Made by a program: the position numbers and the translations under genes
In this document: positions 15,674 to 26,272 of the stretch, piece by piece
Position numbering within the stretch: the first letter of the stretch is position 1
Layout of the letters: every line of letters starts with the position of its first letter
The notes under the pieces: model-generated
Databases searched by the model: none
The model's input: the letters and a program-made list of their open reading frames with translations, nothing else
What the model was told of the DNA's origin: nothing
Source of the DNA: Pseudomonas agarici
GTDB taxonomy: Bacteria > Pseudomonadota > Gammaproteobacteria > Pseudomonadales > Pseudomonadaceae
Reading direction: 5' to 3'
Assembly: GCF_900109755.1 (NCBI RefSeq)
Contig: NZ_FOAR01000007.1
Location: 62,001 to 126,000, forward strand
Length of the DNA: 64,000 nucleotides

Positions 15674-18600
15674 GCTTGAGGCTCCTTATGAGGTGCGGCC
15701 AGCCAGGCCGTGATGCGGGCAACCGTGTGTGGCAGGTGATCGGGGTCCAGCAGCAACTGCCAGTGATCGCCGGTGAGGGTTTCGCGTTGGGCTTGCGAGG
15801 CCCAGTCTTGCCAGTCGTGTTCGGCGGGCAACCAGTGCGCCGGGCGTGTGGCCGCGCTTAGCCACAGGCAAGGCAGCTCCAGGGCGTGGGGCCGGGTATG
15901 TTGGCCGAGCAGGCGCATCAAATGTTCGATGCGCTGCAACCACTGATGCGCTTCGGCGGGCGATGGCTGGTTTTTCAGCACGGTGGCTTGAGTCGCGAGG
16001 GTCATGAATACCTCCAGTTGCCGCGCCTCGCTCAATTGCTCGAGGTCGGCGGGAAGCTCGATCTTTTTCGCGCCCTGGGCCATCAGCCGCAACAGGCTGC
16101 TGCGGTTGTCGACACGGAAATCCTCGCGGCAGACGGGGTCCAGCAGCACCAGGCGCACCCGTTCGCCCCTGGCATGCAGTTGCCGGGCTGCCGCTTCGGC
16201 GACAAAGCTGCCGTAGGACCAACCCAGCAGCACATAAGGCCCAGCGGGTTGTTGCCGGACAATGGCCTCGGCATAACGCGTCGCCAGTTCATTGAGTGAG
16301 TGTGCCTGCAGCGCGTTGGCGGCGTGCAGCCCGAACACCTGGCAATCCAATGCCTGAGCCAGGGACAGGTACGCACCGATCTCACCGTCGGAGGCGTGAA
16401 AGGCAAACACCTTGAGGTCATGCCGTCCACGGGCCAGGGCCAGCGGGTTATCGTCGACTGCGCCGGAGCTTGCCTCAAGCGTGGCGCAGAAGTCCTCCAG
16501 ACGCGGGTTGTCGAACAGGTTGCGCAGGCTGCTGGCGGTGTAACCCAGGCGGTTGAGGCGGGCAATCATGCGCGTGGCGATCAGGCTGTCACCGCCTGTG
16601 TGGAAGAAGTCGCTGCTGACGTGTACCGGTTGACCGAGCAGTTCCTGCCACAGTGCCGCGACTGCCTCAAACAAGGCGGGAACGGCTTGTACGGGCTGGC
16701 GAGGCGTGGCCGGTACTGCCGTTGTCGCGGGCCTGGCATCGTCGCCGAATTCCACGCGATTGAGCGCTAGCGGCCAGGGCGCGGACCAGCTCCGCACCTG
16801 TTCGTGCAAGGCTGGCAGGTCCAGCGGCGCGGGGTTTTCGGCCTGCGCCACGATCAAGTGTTGACGCATGTTGTCATCGGCCCGTTGCGGCCAATTCATC
16901 CGCCAGGTGAAACCCGCTGCCTGCAGCGCTTCCCGCCAGCGCCGCAAGTCGAGCATGGCTTTGTCGTCGTCAGCGCGAGCATCCTCGAAATGGCTGAGGT
17001 TTTCGATAAAGCCGATGCTTGCCAGTTGCAGCGCACTGTCACGCTCGGTGGCTTCCACCAGCAGCAGATGACCAGCAGGGCGCAGCAGGCTATGCAGACG
17101 CTTGAGGCTGCGGGGCACATGCACCACGTCGTGCAGCACGTTGACCGCGACGATCAGGTCATAGCCTGTTGGCGGGTGCTGGTTGAAGTCCACCGGTTGA
17201 TTGAGGTCCAGCAGCGAGCAGCGCAGCTGCGGCCAGTTGGCAAAACGCTCCCGTGCCTGTTCCAGGAACAGGCTGGAGATGTCGGTAAAGCGATACTCCC
17301 GTAGATGAGTTTCCAGGGCCGGCAGCAGGTGCGCGGTGCTGGCGCCGGTTCCCGCGCCGACTTCCAGCACCCGCAGGTCGTTACGTTTGCCGGCGAGTTT
17401 TTTGGCCGTGAGCGCCAGGCTGCGATTGAGGCATTGCAACACTGGATTGTCGCTGTAAAAGGCGTTCACCACTGCATCGTTGTCGCCGAACAACAGGCCT
17501 AGGGCCGAGCGTTCGCCGCGTAGCAGCTCACCGTGCAACTCGATGCATGTGTCGAGGTAGCCCGCCAGAGTCTGGCTCCACGGTGCATCCGGTAGCGGCA
17601 GCGCTGCTGCGTCGGGCAACGGCTGTAGCGTGACGTAGCTCGTCCCCTCCAAGGCAACCCAGCCCTGCTGACAGAGCATCGTCAGCCACTGACCCAGCAA
17701 TCCGCTGAATTGCGGTCGGGCGGCCAGGCGTGTCATTACCTGAAGCAGATCGTGGCGCTGCCCGGTCTGGGTGAACAGGCCGTGCTTGCGCAAAGTGAAG
17801 ACGATGCCTTGGCGAGCGCGCTGTTCCAGAGCGTGCCAAGTCAGTTCGACCTCCGTGCGTTGTGGGTCATTCAGATCGGGCAGGGCGTCGACCACCAGTG
17901 CCGAGCCACCGTCCACCGGTTGCGGCGCGTGTGCCACGACCTGGGCAATCAGCTTGCGCTGCTGGTGGTCCACACTCACGTTGGCGCTATACACCCCGGG
18001 TGTCTGGCGCAAATGGGTTTCGAGTGCCTGCAAATCGACCGGCTCGCTGTCCAATTGCACCGACCAGTCCATACGGGGCAGCGCGGGCGGTTGGTCAAAG
18101 CCGGCGGGGTCATCCGCCAGTTGTTGCAGCCACTGACTGTAAGTGTGGAACAGGCGGTCGATCAGGCCGTCGGCCAGGACCTCCTCCATGCAGTACCAAC
18201 TGAACACCAGTTCACCGTCGATCTCCATGACCTGGTGGTCAAGCCACACCTGTGGCGTCTGGGTGAAGACATGCACTGGATCGCCGAGGGTGGCGGTCAT
18301 CGCCTGATCGATGGCCTGGCCGTCCAGTGACATGCCGAGCAGGCTGGTGAACACCACCGGCATGGCCGGTTGACGACCTTGGCCCTGACGCCTGCCGAGT
18401 TCGCGCAGCACCTCCACGCCGTTGACGGCGGTGTGGGCCAGGCGCTGCCAGAGGCGTGACTGGGTGGTCTGCATCACCTCACGCAAGCTGGCACCCCGGC
18501 CGAGCTGGAAGTCCATCAATAACACCGAGGTGAAGTCACCAATCAACTGTTGCACCTGTGGATGCACCGGGCGACGGTTGAAGTAGGTCAGGTTGAGGCT

Positions 18601-21600
18601 GAAGTCCGGGCGGCGGCTGACGCTCTCCAGGGTCTGGGCGAACAGCGCCAGTAGCGCCGCCGAAGCGGTCAGGCCCAGTTGTTGGCAGTGGCCCTTCAGG
18701 CGGCTCCAGCGCGGGGCTTGGAGGCTCGCCTGCAAGGTGCGAAAGCGCGGCGGGCCGCCCGCGGTGCCGGTCGCCATGGGCAATTGCGGGGCTGCCGGCA
18801 GGCGCTCCAGCGTGTCCATCCAGAAACGCCAGGATTGGCGCCAGGCCAGGGTGTCACGCTGGGCTTGCTCGGCCATCACGTAATCGCGGAACGTCAGTTG
18901 CAAGGGCGCCAGGTCTTGGCCGGCATAGGCTTTTGCCAGGTCATCCATCATCACCTTGAAGCTCTGGACATCGAACAGCAGCAAGTCGAGGTTCATGTGC
19001 AAGCGGCAATGCTCGCTGTCCAACTCACTGAGGCTGACTTCGAACAGGGGCCAGCGGTCGGCGGGCAGCACGCGATAGGACATGTCTTCACGAATCGCCA
19101 GCAGACGCTGTTGTCGGGCATCCGGGCTTAGTGCCCGCAAGTCGTGGCGTGGCAAGCGATACCATGGCGTCTGTTCGAGGATGCGTTGCCGACCGTCGCT
19201 GTCGACCACCATGCGCAGCATGTCGTGGCGCCGGATCAGCGCGTTCCATGCCTGCTCGAAGCGACCTGGATCGAAGCTGGCGTAGGCTTTGTCCCATTCA
19301 AACAACACATGGCAGGCGACGCCGCCGTATTCGATCAGGTCGGTACGGCCCAGCCAGTAGGCATGCTGAATCGGCGTCAGCGCGAAGGGCTCGAAACGCG
19401 CCCGTCGATCGAGGACGATCGTCGCTGGGCTCGCTATCGGTGCTGCGCCGGGCGCCTGGGTTAACAGCAGCGTGGTCAGCCCGTCGATGCTCAGATCCCG
19501 GTAGGCCTGCTCGGCATCCAGGCGAACGCCCAACTGGCGCTGGATGTCGCTGCTCAGTTCGAGAAACAGCAGCGAATCCAGGCCCAATTGCATCAGGTCC
19601 TGATTCAGCGCCAGGCCAGTCTCGGCACTCAGGCGCAGTTGCCGACGAATCGAAGTCTCGAGCCAGTGCTGCAGCACCGGACGGTCGGTGTCGTGGTCGC
19701 CGCTGAGCACCGGTGCTGACGGAACCTCGCGTGTAGGCGGTGTTTTAACTGAATCTGTGTGCGCCGACTCGTGCGTTTCGCGGGGGAACAGGCGTCGATG
19801 CGGATCGATGCGCGCAGGGTCGACGCGCATGGCCAGGTACCCCGGCGTGCCGCGCATGATCGCCTGTTCCAGGTGCCATAGACCTTCGTGGGTACTCAGC
19901 GTGAGCATGCCGGCCTGGGCCAGTTTGGCGTGCATGCCGTGCTCGGCGGCACGCCCGACTTCGCCCCAGGCGCCCCACGCCAGGCTGAGGGTGCGCAGGG
20001 GTTGGTCGACAGTGGCTTCGGCCAGACCATCCAAGTAAGCGCTGGCCAGGGCATGGGCGCCTTGACCGGGTGCGCCGAGGCTGGCGGCCGCCGAGGAATA
20101 CAGCAGTAGGTAGCGACCCTGTTCGGCCAACGCTTCTTGCAACTGCGCCGCCGCCTGGCATTTGACCTGTAACAGCGGGCTCAAACGTGCGGACGACAGA
20201 TTGACCAGCGGGGTATCGTCCAGCAGGCCAGCGCAATGAATCGCACCGCTGAGGGGCCTTTTCGCTCGTAAGGCTTCCAAGCTCCGCGCCAGGGCTTGCG
20301 AATCGCTGACATCGCAGGCAAACCAGCGCACCTCGCCGCTATGGGTGTGTTGCAACTGTTCGATCCAGGCGGCGCTGTCGGCCGAACAGCGCGGGGCGAG
20401 CAGGGCTATGTGTCGGGCTCCCTGGGCCGCCAGCCAGGCCGCGCTCAGGCGTCCCAACCCGCCGAACCCGCCGGTGACCAGATGCCAGCCGCCGTCGCTG
20501 AAGCTGTTTGCCGGCAATGCCGGCGCACTGTGGGTTTGTGGCACCAGGGTTTGTACCCAAGCCTGGCCGTCGCGTACCGCAATCCAGCGTTCGCCGCTAC
20601 CGGCGGCGGCCATGCCGAGCGACAGCGTGGCCTGGTCATCGCCATCCAGGTCCATCACCGCCAGCGGGCGTTGCGGCTGCTCTGCGTTCGCCACCCGCAA
20701 CAAGCCCCAAAGGGCGCGTTGCTCGGGTACCACGGGCGGGTCGCCGGGCAGCGCCCAGGCGTTACGGGTCACTACCAGCAAGGGTCGATCGTCGGGATCG
20801 GCCAGGGCCCGGATGATTTCATCGGCCATGCTCGTCAGCGTGCCGGGGGCAAGTTTCAGCACGCGGGTGCCGTCGGGTGAGGGGGCTGCGGCTCGGCTGA
20901 GTTCCAGCGGTTGCCAGTGCCAGGTGTAGTGCGTGTGGGGACAGGCCTGGCAAGCGGGCGTCGGGCCGCTGCTGTGTAACGGGTGCCATTGGCCCTCGGG
21001 GCCGCGTTGACGGAGGATTACCTGGGCGTCGCCGAGGACTGCGCCTCGCCATTCGATGCCGATGCTGTCCAGTGCCTCGGGCAGTGCCAGCGGATGGCTG
21101 AACCGTGGCGCCCGACGCGGCTCGCCATGCCGCGCCGCGAGAGTTGCGCAGACGGCATCCAGGCGTTGCTGCCAGCGTTGAGGGTTGCCTGCGCAATCGG
21201 ACCAGTTCGCCTGATACAGGTGCGGACCCAGTTGCCGGCCAAGGATCGGCTCGCCGCTGTCGTGCCCGATGGCTTGCAGGGGGGCCTGGAGCGCAGCGCC
21301 AGTGCGGGCCAGCAGGATATGTTCGCTGATCCGCGCGGTGGCGCTGCCATCGTCGGGCAGCCAGTGCAGACGTTCGAAACCGCTGGCCTGGCATTGTTGG
21401 CGCCACTGCTCGGTGGACAGGAACAGCTCGCCGCCACGCGCCTGTTCATCGTACAGAGGCAGTACCAGCGGTCCGAATACGAAGTCGAACAGGCGCATGG
21501 GGCGGGTGATTTCCCGCATCAGCAAGGCGCCGCCGGGCTTGAGCAGCGGACGTAGGTTGCGCAGCGTCTGGCCGACATGCTGGGTGGCGTGGATCACGTT

Positions 21601-24600
21601 GGCGGCGACGATCAGGTCATAGTGCCCGGCCTGGAAGCCCTGATCGGTGGCCGGCTTTTGCAAGTCGAACTGGCGGTATTCGACGAAGGGAAACTCGGCG
21701 AATTTTTCTTCGGCGCGGCGGCTGAAAATCGCCGAAATGTCAGTGAAGCAATAATTCACCTGGGCCACGTCCTTGAGCACGGGCAGCAGCCAGGCGGTGG
21801 TGCCGCCGGTACCGCCGCCGACTTCCAGGATGCGCAACGGGCGAGCCTCGGCCTGTTGATGTTCACGCACCAGTCCCGCGACCACACCGGCGGCTATCTG
21901 ATTGAAATAGCGCCCAAAGCTGAACTGCTGGTACAACACCTCGACGCCGCTGGACGCGCTTTGCGGGAAGATCACCGCCACCGGTTCAACCGTGCCGTTC
22001 ATCATCGCGCACAACTGTTCGCCCGCCCGCTCCACGGTGTCGGCGATCACGTCCAGGCCTTCGCAGCAGGCCCGCAGGGTGTGCAGCAATGCCGTGCGCT
22101 CGGCCACCGGTACCGCGCGGGCGCTGTGATAGAGGCCGTGGTGGTGACGGTAGTAGCCGTCCTCCACGCAGGCGTTGAGCAAGCGCACCAACAGTTGTCG
22201 ATAGCGCGGTAACAGGCGCCCGCCGCGCAGGATGTCGAGGGCGGTGACGCCGCGGTCGATGCCATCGCCAACACACTGGCGCACCATTTGGTCCACATAC
22301 AACCCATGCAGTTGGGTCACGCAGGTGTACAAGCGCTCCAGGCGCGGCAAGTCGAGGTTGGCACCTTCGCGGACCGCCACTTCGCGCCCGCCCTGCAGCA
22401 GCCGATCCTCTTGGTTCGGTGAGGCAGAGCTGGGTGTGTCGCACCAGTAGCGTTGTTGATCGAACGTATACAGAGGGGCCTGGATGCGTTGCCCGTGGCT
22501 GGGTAGCAACTCACGCCATGGCAGGGTGACACCGGCGGCGAACAGCCGCAGCAGGCTGTCTTGCAGCACCCCTGGCGCCGGTTTATGGCGACGGGCGCTG
22601 GCTACCCAGCGCACCTGTGTTTTGGGGAGATGGCTGGCGATAGCTGTCAACGAGGCATCGGCGCCCAACTCCAATCCCAGGCTGATGTCGCTGCGCAGTG
22701 CCTGTTCCAGGGCCTGGTGGAATCGTACCGGTTCGCGCAGGTGGCGGCGCCAATAGAGACCGCTGTCCAGCTCGGCGTGGGTCAGCGCTTGGCCGCTGAG
22801 AGTGGAGATCAGCGGGATGTTGCCTGGGCGTGCGCGCAAGGCCGAGCTGGCCTGTTGGAACTCATCGAGAATCGGATCAAGCAGCCGCGAATGCGCGGCG
22901 CCGGCGATATTCAGGCGGTGGCAACGAATCCGTAGCGTTTGCAGTACCAGGGCCAGCGCATCGATGCCCGAGCGCGTGCCACACGCCACCAGTTGCCGCT
23001 GACCGTTGTACACCGCGATTTCCACGCCATGCTGGTCGGCCAGGGGGGCCAGTTGCGCTGCATCGCAGAACACCGCGAGCATCGCGCCTTCTGCGGCGCA
23101 CTGGTGCATCAGGCGGCCACGGCTGATGACCAGCGGCAGCACGTCTTCCAGGCGGTAAATACCGGCGATCACGGCGGCGGCATATTCTCCTACCGAGTGC
23201 CCGATCAACCAGTCCGGCGTCAGCCCGAGTGCGCGCCAATGGGCGGCCATGGCTACCGCGTGGGCGACAATGGCGGGTTGCGCGTAGTCCATGCGGTCGA
23301 TCAGGCCGGCGTGCTCGCCGAACATCACCGCTTTGAGCGGGAGCTGCAAATGCGCGGCGCACACGGCGAAGCTGCGGTCCAGGCTTTGGGTGAAGGCCTC
23401 GGATTGGCCATACAGGCTCTGACCCATGCCGGCCCACTGGCTGCCCTGGCCGCTGCAGAGCCACAATTGGCCGCCTGGGCCGGCCTGGCCGTCATACAGC
23501 AAGGCGTCATGGTTGCCCTGGGCAAATGCCTGCAACGCCTGCGCGGTTTCTTCATGCAGGGCTACCGCCAGGCGGTGGGGTAAGTCCAACTGGCGGGCGT
23601 GCAGCGCGGTATGCACGAGGTTGGCCGGCGCTTCGCTGCTGGCGAGTGCTTGTGCATAGTGTCCGGCCAGTTGCTGCAGCGAAGTGCGGCTGGCGGCACT
23701 GAGCAGCAACGCGTTGGCCTGCGCCTCGGCTGTTTCGGCACGCAAGGTATCAGGCAGGGCTTCGACGATCACGTGGCAGTTGGTGCCGCCAATGCCGAAC
23801 GAGGACACACCGGCCCGGCGCGGGCCGTGTGGCCAGTCCTGCACCTGCACCGGTACATAAAACGGACTGTGTTCAAGTTTCAGCGCCGGGTTGGCCCGCT
23901 CAAAGTGCAAGCTGGGCGGAATACGCCCGTGGCTGACCGCCAACACCGTTTTGATCAGGCTGGCAATGCCGGCGGCAGTGTCCAAGTGGCCGAGATTGCC
24001 CTTGACCGAGCCCAGTGCGCAACCGGCAATATCGGCGCGGGTGGCGAACACCTCCCGCAGCGCCTGCACTTCAATGGGATCGCCCAATGGCGTCGCGGTG
24101 CCGTGGGCTTCGAGCATGCCGATACTGGCGCAGTCGATATCCGCCAGCTGCAGGGCATCGCTGATCACCTCGCGCTGGCCGATGATCGACGGTGCGCTGT
24201 AACCGACCTTGTGCTGCCCGTCATTGTTGATCGCACTGGCACGCAGCACCGCCAGCACCGGGTCACCGTCACGCAGGGCGTCTTCCAGGCGGCGCAGGGT
24301 CACCGCGCCGACGCCATTGCCGGCGAAGGTGCCTTGAGCGCCGGCATCGAACGGGCGGCAGCGACCGTCGGGAGAAAAAATCATGCCCGGCTGATACCGG
24401 TAGCCGGCCTGTTGCGGGAACGATACCGCCACCCCGCCGGCCACGGCCATGCCGCACTCACCACTGCGCAGGCTTTCGCAGGCCATATGCACCGCCACCA
24501 GGGAGCTGGAACAGGCGGTCTGCACCGTGATGGCCGGGCCGCGCAGGTTGAGCTTGTAAGCGGCACGGGTGGCCAGGTAATCCTTGTCGTTACCCATCAG

Positions 24601-25059
24601 CGCTTGCAGGCCCCTGACCTGGGCCACCTCGGTGACGCGGATCTGCTCACGCGCCGGGTAGGTACTCATGCGGGCAGAGGCGAACACGCCGGTCTTGTGG
24701 GGCACCTCACGGGGCGCGAAGCCTGCGTGCTCCAGAGCGTGCCAGACGGTTTGCAGGAACAGCCGTTGTTGGGGGTCGATGGACTCGGCCTCCTGGCGCG
24801 AATAGCCGAACAGGGTGGCGTCGAACTGGTCGGCGGCGTCGATCACCGCCGCCACGTTGACGAAGTCCGGATGGTCGATCAATGCCGGTTCCAGGCCGGC
24901 GGCCAACAGTTCCTCACGGCTGAAACGGCGGCTGCACTCGCGGCCGGCCAGCAGGTTCTGCCAGTATTCGTTACTGTCGCGGGCGCCGGGAAAACGGCAG
25001 GCCAGGCCGATCACCGCGATGGGTTCGCTGGCGCCATAGAGCGCTTCAAGGCTGTGCAT
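15670..25059 (-). CDS. HMWP1-like hybrid PKS/NRPS (KS-AT-MT-KR-ACP-Cy-MT-PCP-TE)
   Basis: This 3129-residue megasynthase has the full yersiniabactin HMWP1 layout and almost the same length. Visible sites: KS with Cys183 in QTACSSS and later EAHGT and KGNLGH; AT with Ser622 in GHSVGEY; methyltransferase 1 with LEVGGGTGG near 1077; KR with VTGGFGGLG near 1530; ACP with Ser1829 in LGLDSLL; cyclisation domain from about 1887 with DLLLFDVQS; methyltransferase 2 with LEVGAGTGAS near 2570; PCP with Ser2825 in GGDSLIA; and thioesterase with Ser2948 in GWSYGS. It adds a malonyl unit that is bis-methylated, reduces the keto group, adds a methylated thiazoline and releases the product. The ATG at 25059 has GAGGT just upstream, and the gene overlaps the MFS gene by 14 bases. 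Confidence 0.95.
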   Translation of the reverse strand: MHSLEALYGASEPIAVIGLACRFPGARDSNEYWQNLLAGRECSRRFSREELLAAGLEPALIDHPDFVNVAAVIDAADQFDATLFGYSRQEAESIDPQQRLFLQTVWHALEHAGFAPREVPHKTGVFASARMSTYPAREQIRVTEVAQVRGLQALMGNDKDYLATRAAYKLNLRGPAITVQTACSSSLVAVHMACESLRSGECGMAVAGGVAVSFPQQAGYRYQPGMIFSPDGRCRPFDAGAQGTFAGNGVGAVTLRRLEDALRDGDPVLAVLRASAINNDGQHKVGYSAPSIIGQREVISDALQLADIDCASIGMLEAHGTATPLGDPIEVQALREVFATRADIAGCALGSVKGNLGHLDTAAGIASLIKTVLAVSHGRIPPSLHFERANPALKLEHSPFYVPVQVQDWPHGPRRAGVSSFGIGGTNCHVIVEALPDTLRAETAEAQANALLLSAASRTSLQQLAGHYAQALASSEAPANLVHTALHARQLDLPHRLAVALHEETAQALQAFAQGNHDALLYDGQAGPGGQLWLCSGQGSQWAGMGQSLYGQSEAFTQSLDRSFAVCAAHLQLPLKAVMFGEHAGLIDRMDYAQPAIVAHAVAMAAHWRALGLTPDWLIGHSVGEYAAAVIAGIYRLEDVLPLVISRGRLMHQCAAEGAMLAVFCDAAQLAPLADQHGVEIAVYNGQRQLVACGTRSGIDALALVLQTLRIRCHRLNIAGAAHSRLLDPILDEFQQASSALRARPGNIPLISTLSGQALTHAELDSGLYWRRHLREPVRFHQALEQALRSDISLGLELGADASLTAIASHLPKTQVRWVASARRHKPAPGVLQDSLLRLFAAGVTLPWRELLPSHGQRIQAPLYTFDQQRYWCDTPSSASPNQEDRLLQGGREVAVREGANLDLPRLERLYTCVTQLHGLYVDQMVRQCVGDGIDRGVTALDILRGGRLLPRYRQLLVRLLNACVEDGYYRHHHGLYHSARAVPVAERTALLHTLRACCEGLDVIADTVERAGEQLCAMMNGTVEPVAVIFPQSASSGVEVLYQQFSFGRYFNQIAAGVVAGLVREHQQAEARPLRILEVGGGTGGTTAWLLPVLKDVAQVNYCFTDISAIFSRRAEEKFAEFPFVEYRQFDLQKPATDQGFQAGHYDLIVAANVIHATQHVGQTLRNLRPLLKPGGALLMREITRPMRLFDFVFGPLVLPLYDEQARGGELFLSTEQWRQQCQASGFERLHWLPDDGSATARISEHILLARTGAALQAPLQAIGHDSGEPILGRQLGPHLYQANWSDCAGNPQRWQQRLDAVCATLAARHGEPRRAPRFSHPLALPEALDSIGIEWRGAVLGDAQVILRQRGPEGQWHPLHSSGPTPACQACPHTHYTWHWQPLELSRAAAPSPDGTRVLKLAPGTLTSMADEIIRALADPDDRPLLVVTRNAWALPGDPPVVPEQRALWGLLRVANAEQPQRPLAVMDLDGDDQATLSLGMAAAGSGERWIAVRDGQAWVQTLVPQTHSAPALPANSFSDGGWHLVTGGFGGLGRLSAAWLAAQGARHIALLAPRCSADSAAWIEQLQHTHSGEVRWFACDVSDSQALARSLEALRAKRPLSGAIHCAGLLDDTPLVNLSSARLSPLLQVKCQAAAQLQEALAEQGRYLLLYSSAAASLGAPGQGAHALASAYLDGLAEATVDQPLRTLSLAWGAWGEVGRAAEHGMHAKLAQAGMLTLSTHEGLWHLEQAIMRGTPGYLAMRVDPARIDPHRRLFPRETHESAHTDSVKTPPTREVPSAPVLSGDHDTDRPVLQHWLETSIRRQLRLSAETGLALNQDLMQLGLDSLLFLELSSDIQRQLGVRLDAEQAYRDLSIDGLTTLLLTQAPGAAPIASPATIVLDRRARFEPFALTPIQHAYWLGRTDLIEYGGVACHVLFEWDKAYASFDPGRFEQAWNALIRRHDMLRMVVDSDGRQRILEQTPWYRLPRHDLRALSPDARQQRLLAIREDMSYRVLPADRWPLFEVSLSELDSEHCRLHMNLDLLLFDVQSFKVMMDDLAKAYAGQDLAPLQLTFRDYVMAEQAQRDTLAWRQSWRFWMDTLERLPAAPQLPMATGTAGGPPRFRTLQASLQAPRWSRLKGHCQQLGLTASAALLALFAQTLESVSRRPDFSLNLTYFNRRPVHPQVQQLIGDFTSVLLMDFQLGRGASLREVMQTTQSRLWQRLAHTAVNGVEVLRELGRRQGQGRQPAMPVVFTSLLGMSLDGQAIDQAMTATLGDPVHVFTQTPQVWLDHQVMEIDGELVFSWYCMEEVLADGLIDRLFHTYSQWLQQLADDPAGFDQPPALPRMDWSVQLDSEPVDLQALETHLRQTPGVYSANVSVDHQQRKLIAQVVAHAPQPVDGGSALVVDALPDLNDPQRTEVELTWHALEQRARQGIVFTLRKHGLFTQTGQRHDLLQVMTRLAARPQFSGLLGQWLTMLCQQGWVALEGTSYVTLQPLPDAAALPLPDAPWSQTLAGYLDTCIELHGELLRGERSALGLLFGDNDAVVNAFYSDNPVLQCLNRSLALTAKKLAGKRNDLRVLEVGAGTGASTAHLLPALETHLREYRFTDISSLFLEQARERFANWPQLRCSLLDLNQPVDFNQHPPTGYDLIVAVNVLHDVVHVPRSLKRLHSLLRPAGHLLLVEATERDSALQLASIGFIENLSHFEDARADDDKAMLDLRRWREALQAAGFTWRMNWPQRADDNMRQHLIVAQAENPAPLDLPALHEQVRSWSAPWPLALNRVEFGDDARPATTAVPATPRQPVQAVPALFEAVAALWQELLGQPVHVSSDFFHTGGDSLIATRMIARLNRLGYTASSLRNLFDNPRLEDFCATLEASSGAVDDNPLALARGRHDLKVFAFHASDGEIGAYLSLAQALDCQVFGLHAANALQAHSLNELATRYAEAIVRQQPAGPYVLLGWSYGSFVAEAAARQLHARGERVRLVLLDPVCREDFRVDNRSSLLRLMAQGAKKIELPADLEQLSEARQLEVFMTLATQATVLKNQPSPAEAHQWLQRIEHLMRLLGQHTRPHALELPCLWLSAATRPAHWLPAEHDWQDWASQAQRETLTGDHWQLLLDPDHLPHTVARITAWLAAPHKEPQA

Positions 25060-26272
25060 GCATGACCTCATGGGTAGATGGGGAAGACGGAGTCGCGGGC
25101 AGGTTGCGCTGCAGGCGCAGACGCAAACGCCAGGCGGGCCAGAGGCAGACACAGGCGATCAGCGCCAGGCCGCCGAGCAAGATGGGATAGCCCAGGCGAT
25201 AGGCAACCTGTAGCGCCGCCATCGAAGCGAGCATCGCCACGGCGGCGTCCACCGATTGCAGCAGGGCATAGTCCGAGGCAGGCTGATGAGGACGAACCAC
25301 GCCCATCAGCAGGTTGTAGAGCGTGACGAAACTGATCGCGGCGGCCACGTTGACCACAGCGAACAAGGCCAACCAGATAGGTAAGTCATACACCCGCGCG
25401 CCCAAGGCAGCGGCCACGGCGATCAGTGCGTGCAGGACCATGGCCGGTAGCAGGCAGCGCCAGGCGCCGAAGCGCTTGGCCATCCAGCCCCCGAGCACTA
25501 CGCCGAGGGCACTGGCCAGGGTGTTGTACAGCGTGGAGGCCAGCCCCAGGTCAGCCAGGCTCAGTCCCTGGTCCAGCAGCAGCACGGTTTGCACCGCCAT
25601 CAGGCCGCGCATGGCCAGGTAGTAAATCGCGGTGAGGCACAATGCCGGCCACAGCGCGGTAACACTGCCGTAATCCAGGCGCGGTTGTTCGACGGCAGCG
25701 AAGCTGGTTTGCTGAACCGGTAACCACGCCACTGGCAATAGCAACAACACCGACACCCAGGCCATGCCGATAAAGCCGGCTCGCCAGCCCCAGTGCTCGG
25801 CCAGGAACAGGAACACGAAGGAGCCGAAGACAATCCCCAGGTAACTGCCGCCGACCTGGGCGGTATTGGCGAACGGGCGACTTTCGGCGTCACAGGTGGT
25901 GATGGTGATGCCATCGGCGTAGATATCGTGGCTGGCGGACAGCAACGCCAGCAGCATCAGCCCTGCCAGGATCGGATAGATCGAATGCTCGGGGGCCAAG
26001 GCACTGAGCAGCAACAGCAGCGCGGCCATGCTCAGTTGCAAGATAACCAGGCTGCCCAGGTAGCGATTGCCGCGCAGGGCAATGCTGTGACGTTCGCACC
26101 AGGGCGCCCATAGGAACTTGCCGATCCATGGCAAAAATGTCAGCGACAACAAGCTCAGGCTGGCCAGATCCAGGCCCTGGTGGCGGAAATAACCCACCAC
26201 CCCTTGCAGCATGAGAGCGGTGAGCATGCCTTGATGCAGGTAGTAGCACCAATAAGGCAGATAGCGCATCAT
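25046..26272 (-). CDS. MFS protein of the siderophore cluster (YbtX/Irp8-like)
   Basis: This 408-residue protein has about 12 hydrophobic segments. The N-terminal half contains FLPWIGKFLWAPWCER and SASHDIYADGITITTC, typical of AmpG/YbtX-like major facilitator proteins. YbtX is found in yersiniabactin loci, and its role in iron uptake is unclear. Published work on Yersinia links it to zinc, while siderophore export is another possibility. The ATG at 26272 overlaps the stop of the HMWP2-like gene (TGATG), and a second ATG follows directly. Its position between the two megasynthase genes matches no biosynthetic step and supports a transport role. Confidence 0.85.
   Translation of the reverse strand: MMRYLPYWCYYLHQGMLTALMLQGVVGYFRHQGLDLASLSLLSLTFLPWIGKFLWAPWCERHSIALRGNRYLGSLVILQLSMAALLLLLSALAPEHSIYPILAGLMLLALLSASHDIYADGITITTCDAESRPFANTAQVGGSYLGIVFGSFVFLFLAEHWGWRAGFIGMAWVSVLLLLPVAWLPVQQTSFAAVEQPRLDYGSVTALWPALCLTAIYYLAMRGLMAVQTVLLLDQGLSLADLGLASTLYNTLASALGVVLGGWMAKRFGAWRCLLPAMVLHALIAVAAALGARVYDLPIWLALFAVVNVAAAISFVTLYNLLMGVVRPHQPASDYALLQSVDAAVAMLASMAALQVAYRLGYPILLGGLALIACVCLWPAWRLRLRLQRNLPATPSSPSTHEVMHAQP

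Noticed and set aside
23599..25065. A 488-codon plus-strand open frame opposite the HMWP1 gene
   Set aside because: It is a GC-rich antisense shadow of the KS-AT coding region, with no recognisable domain. The minus strand there encodes catalytic motifs without interruption. The same applies to other long plus-strand frames within 10600-36000.
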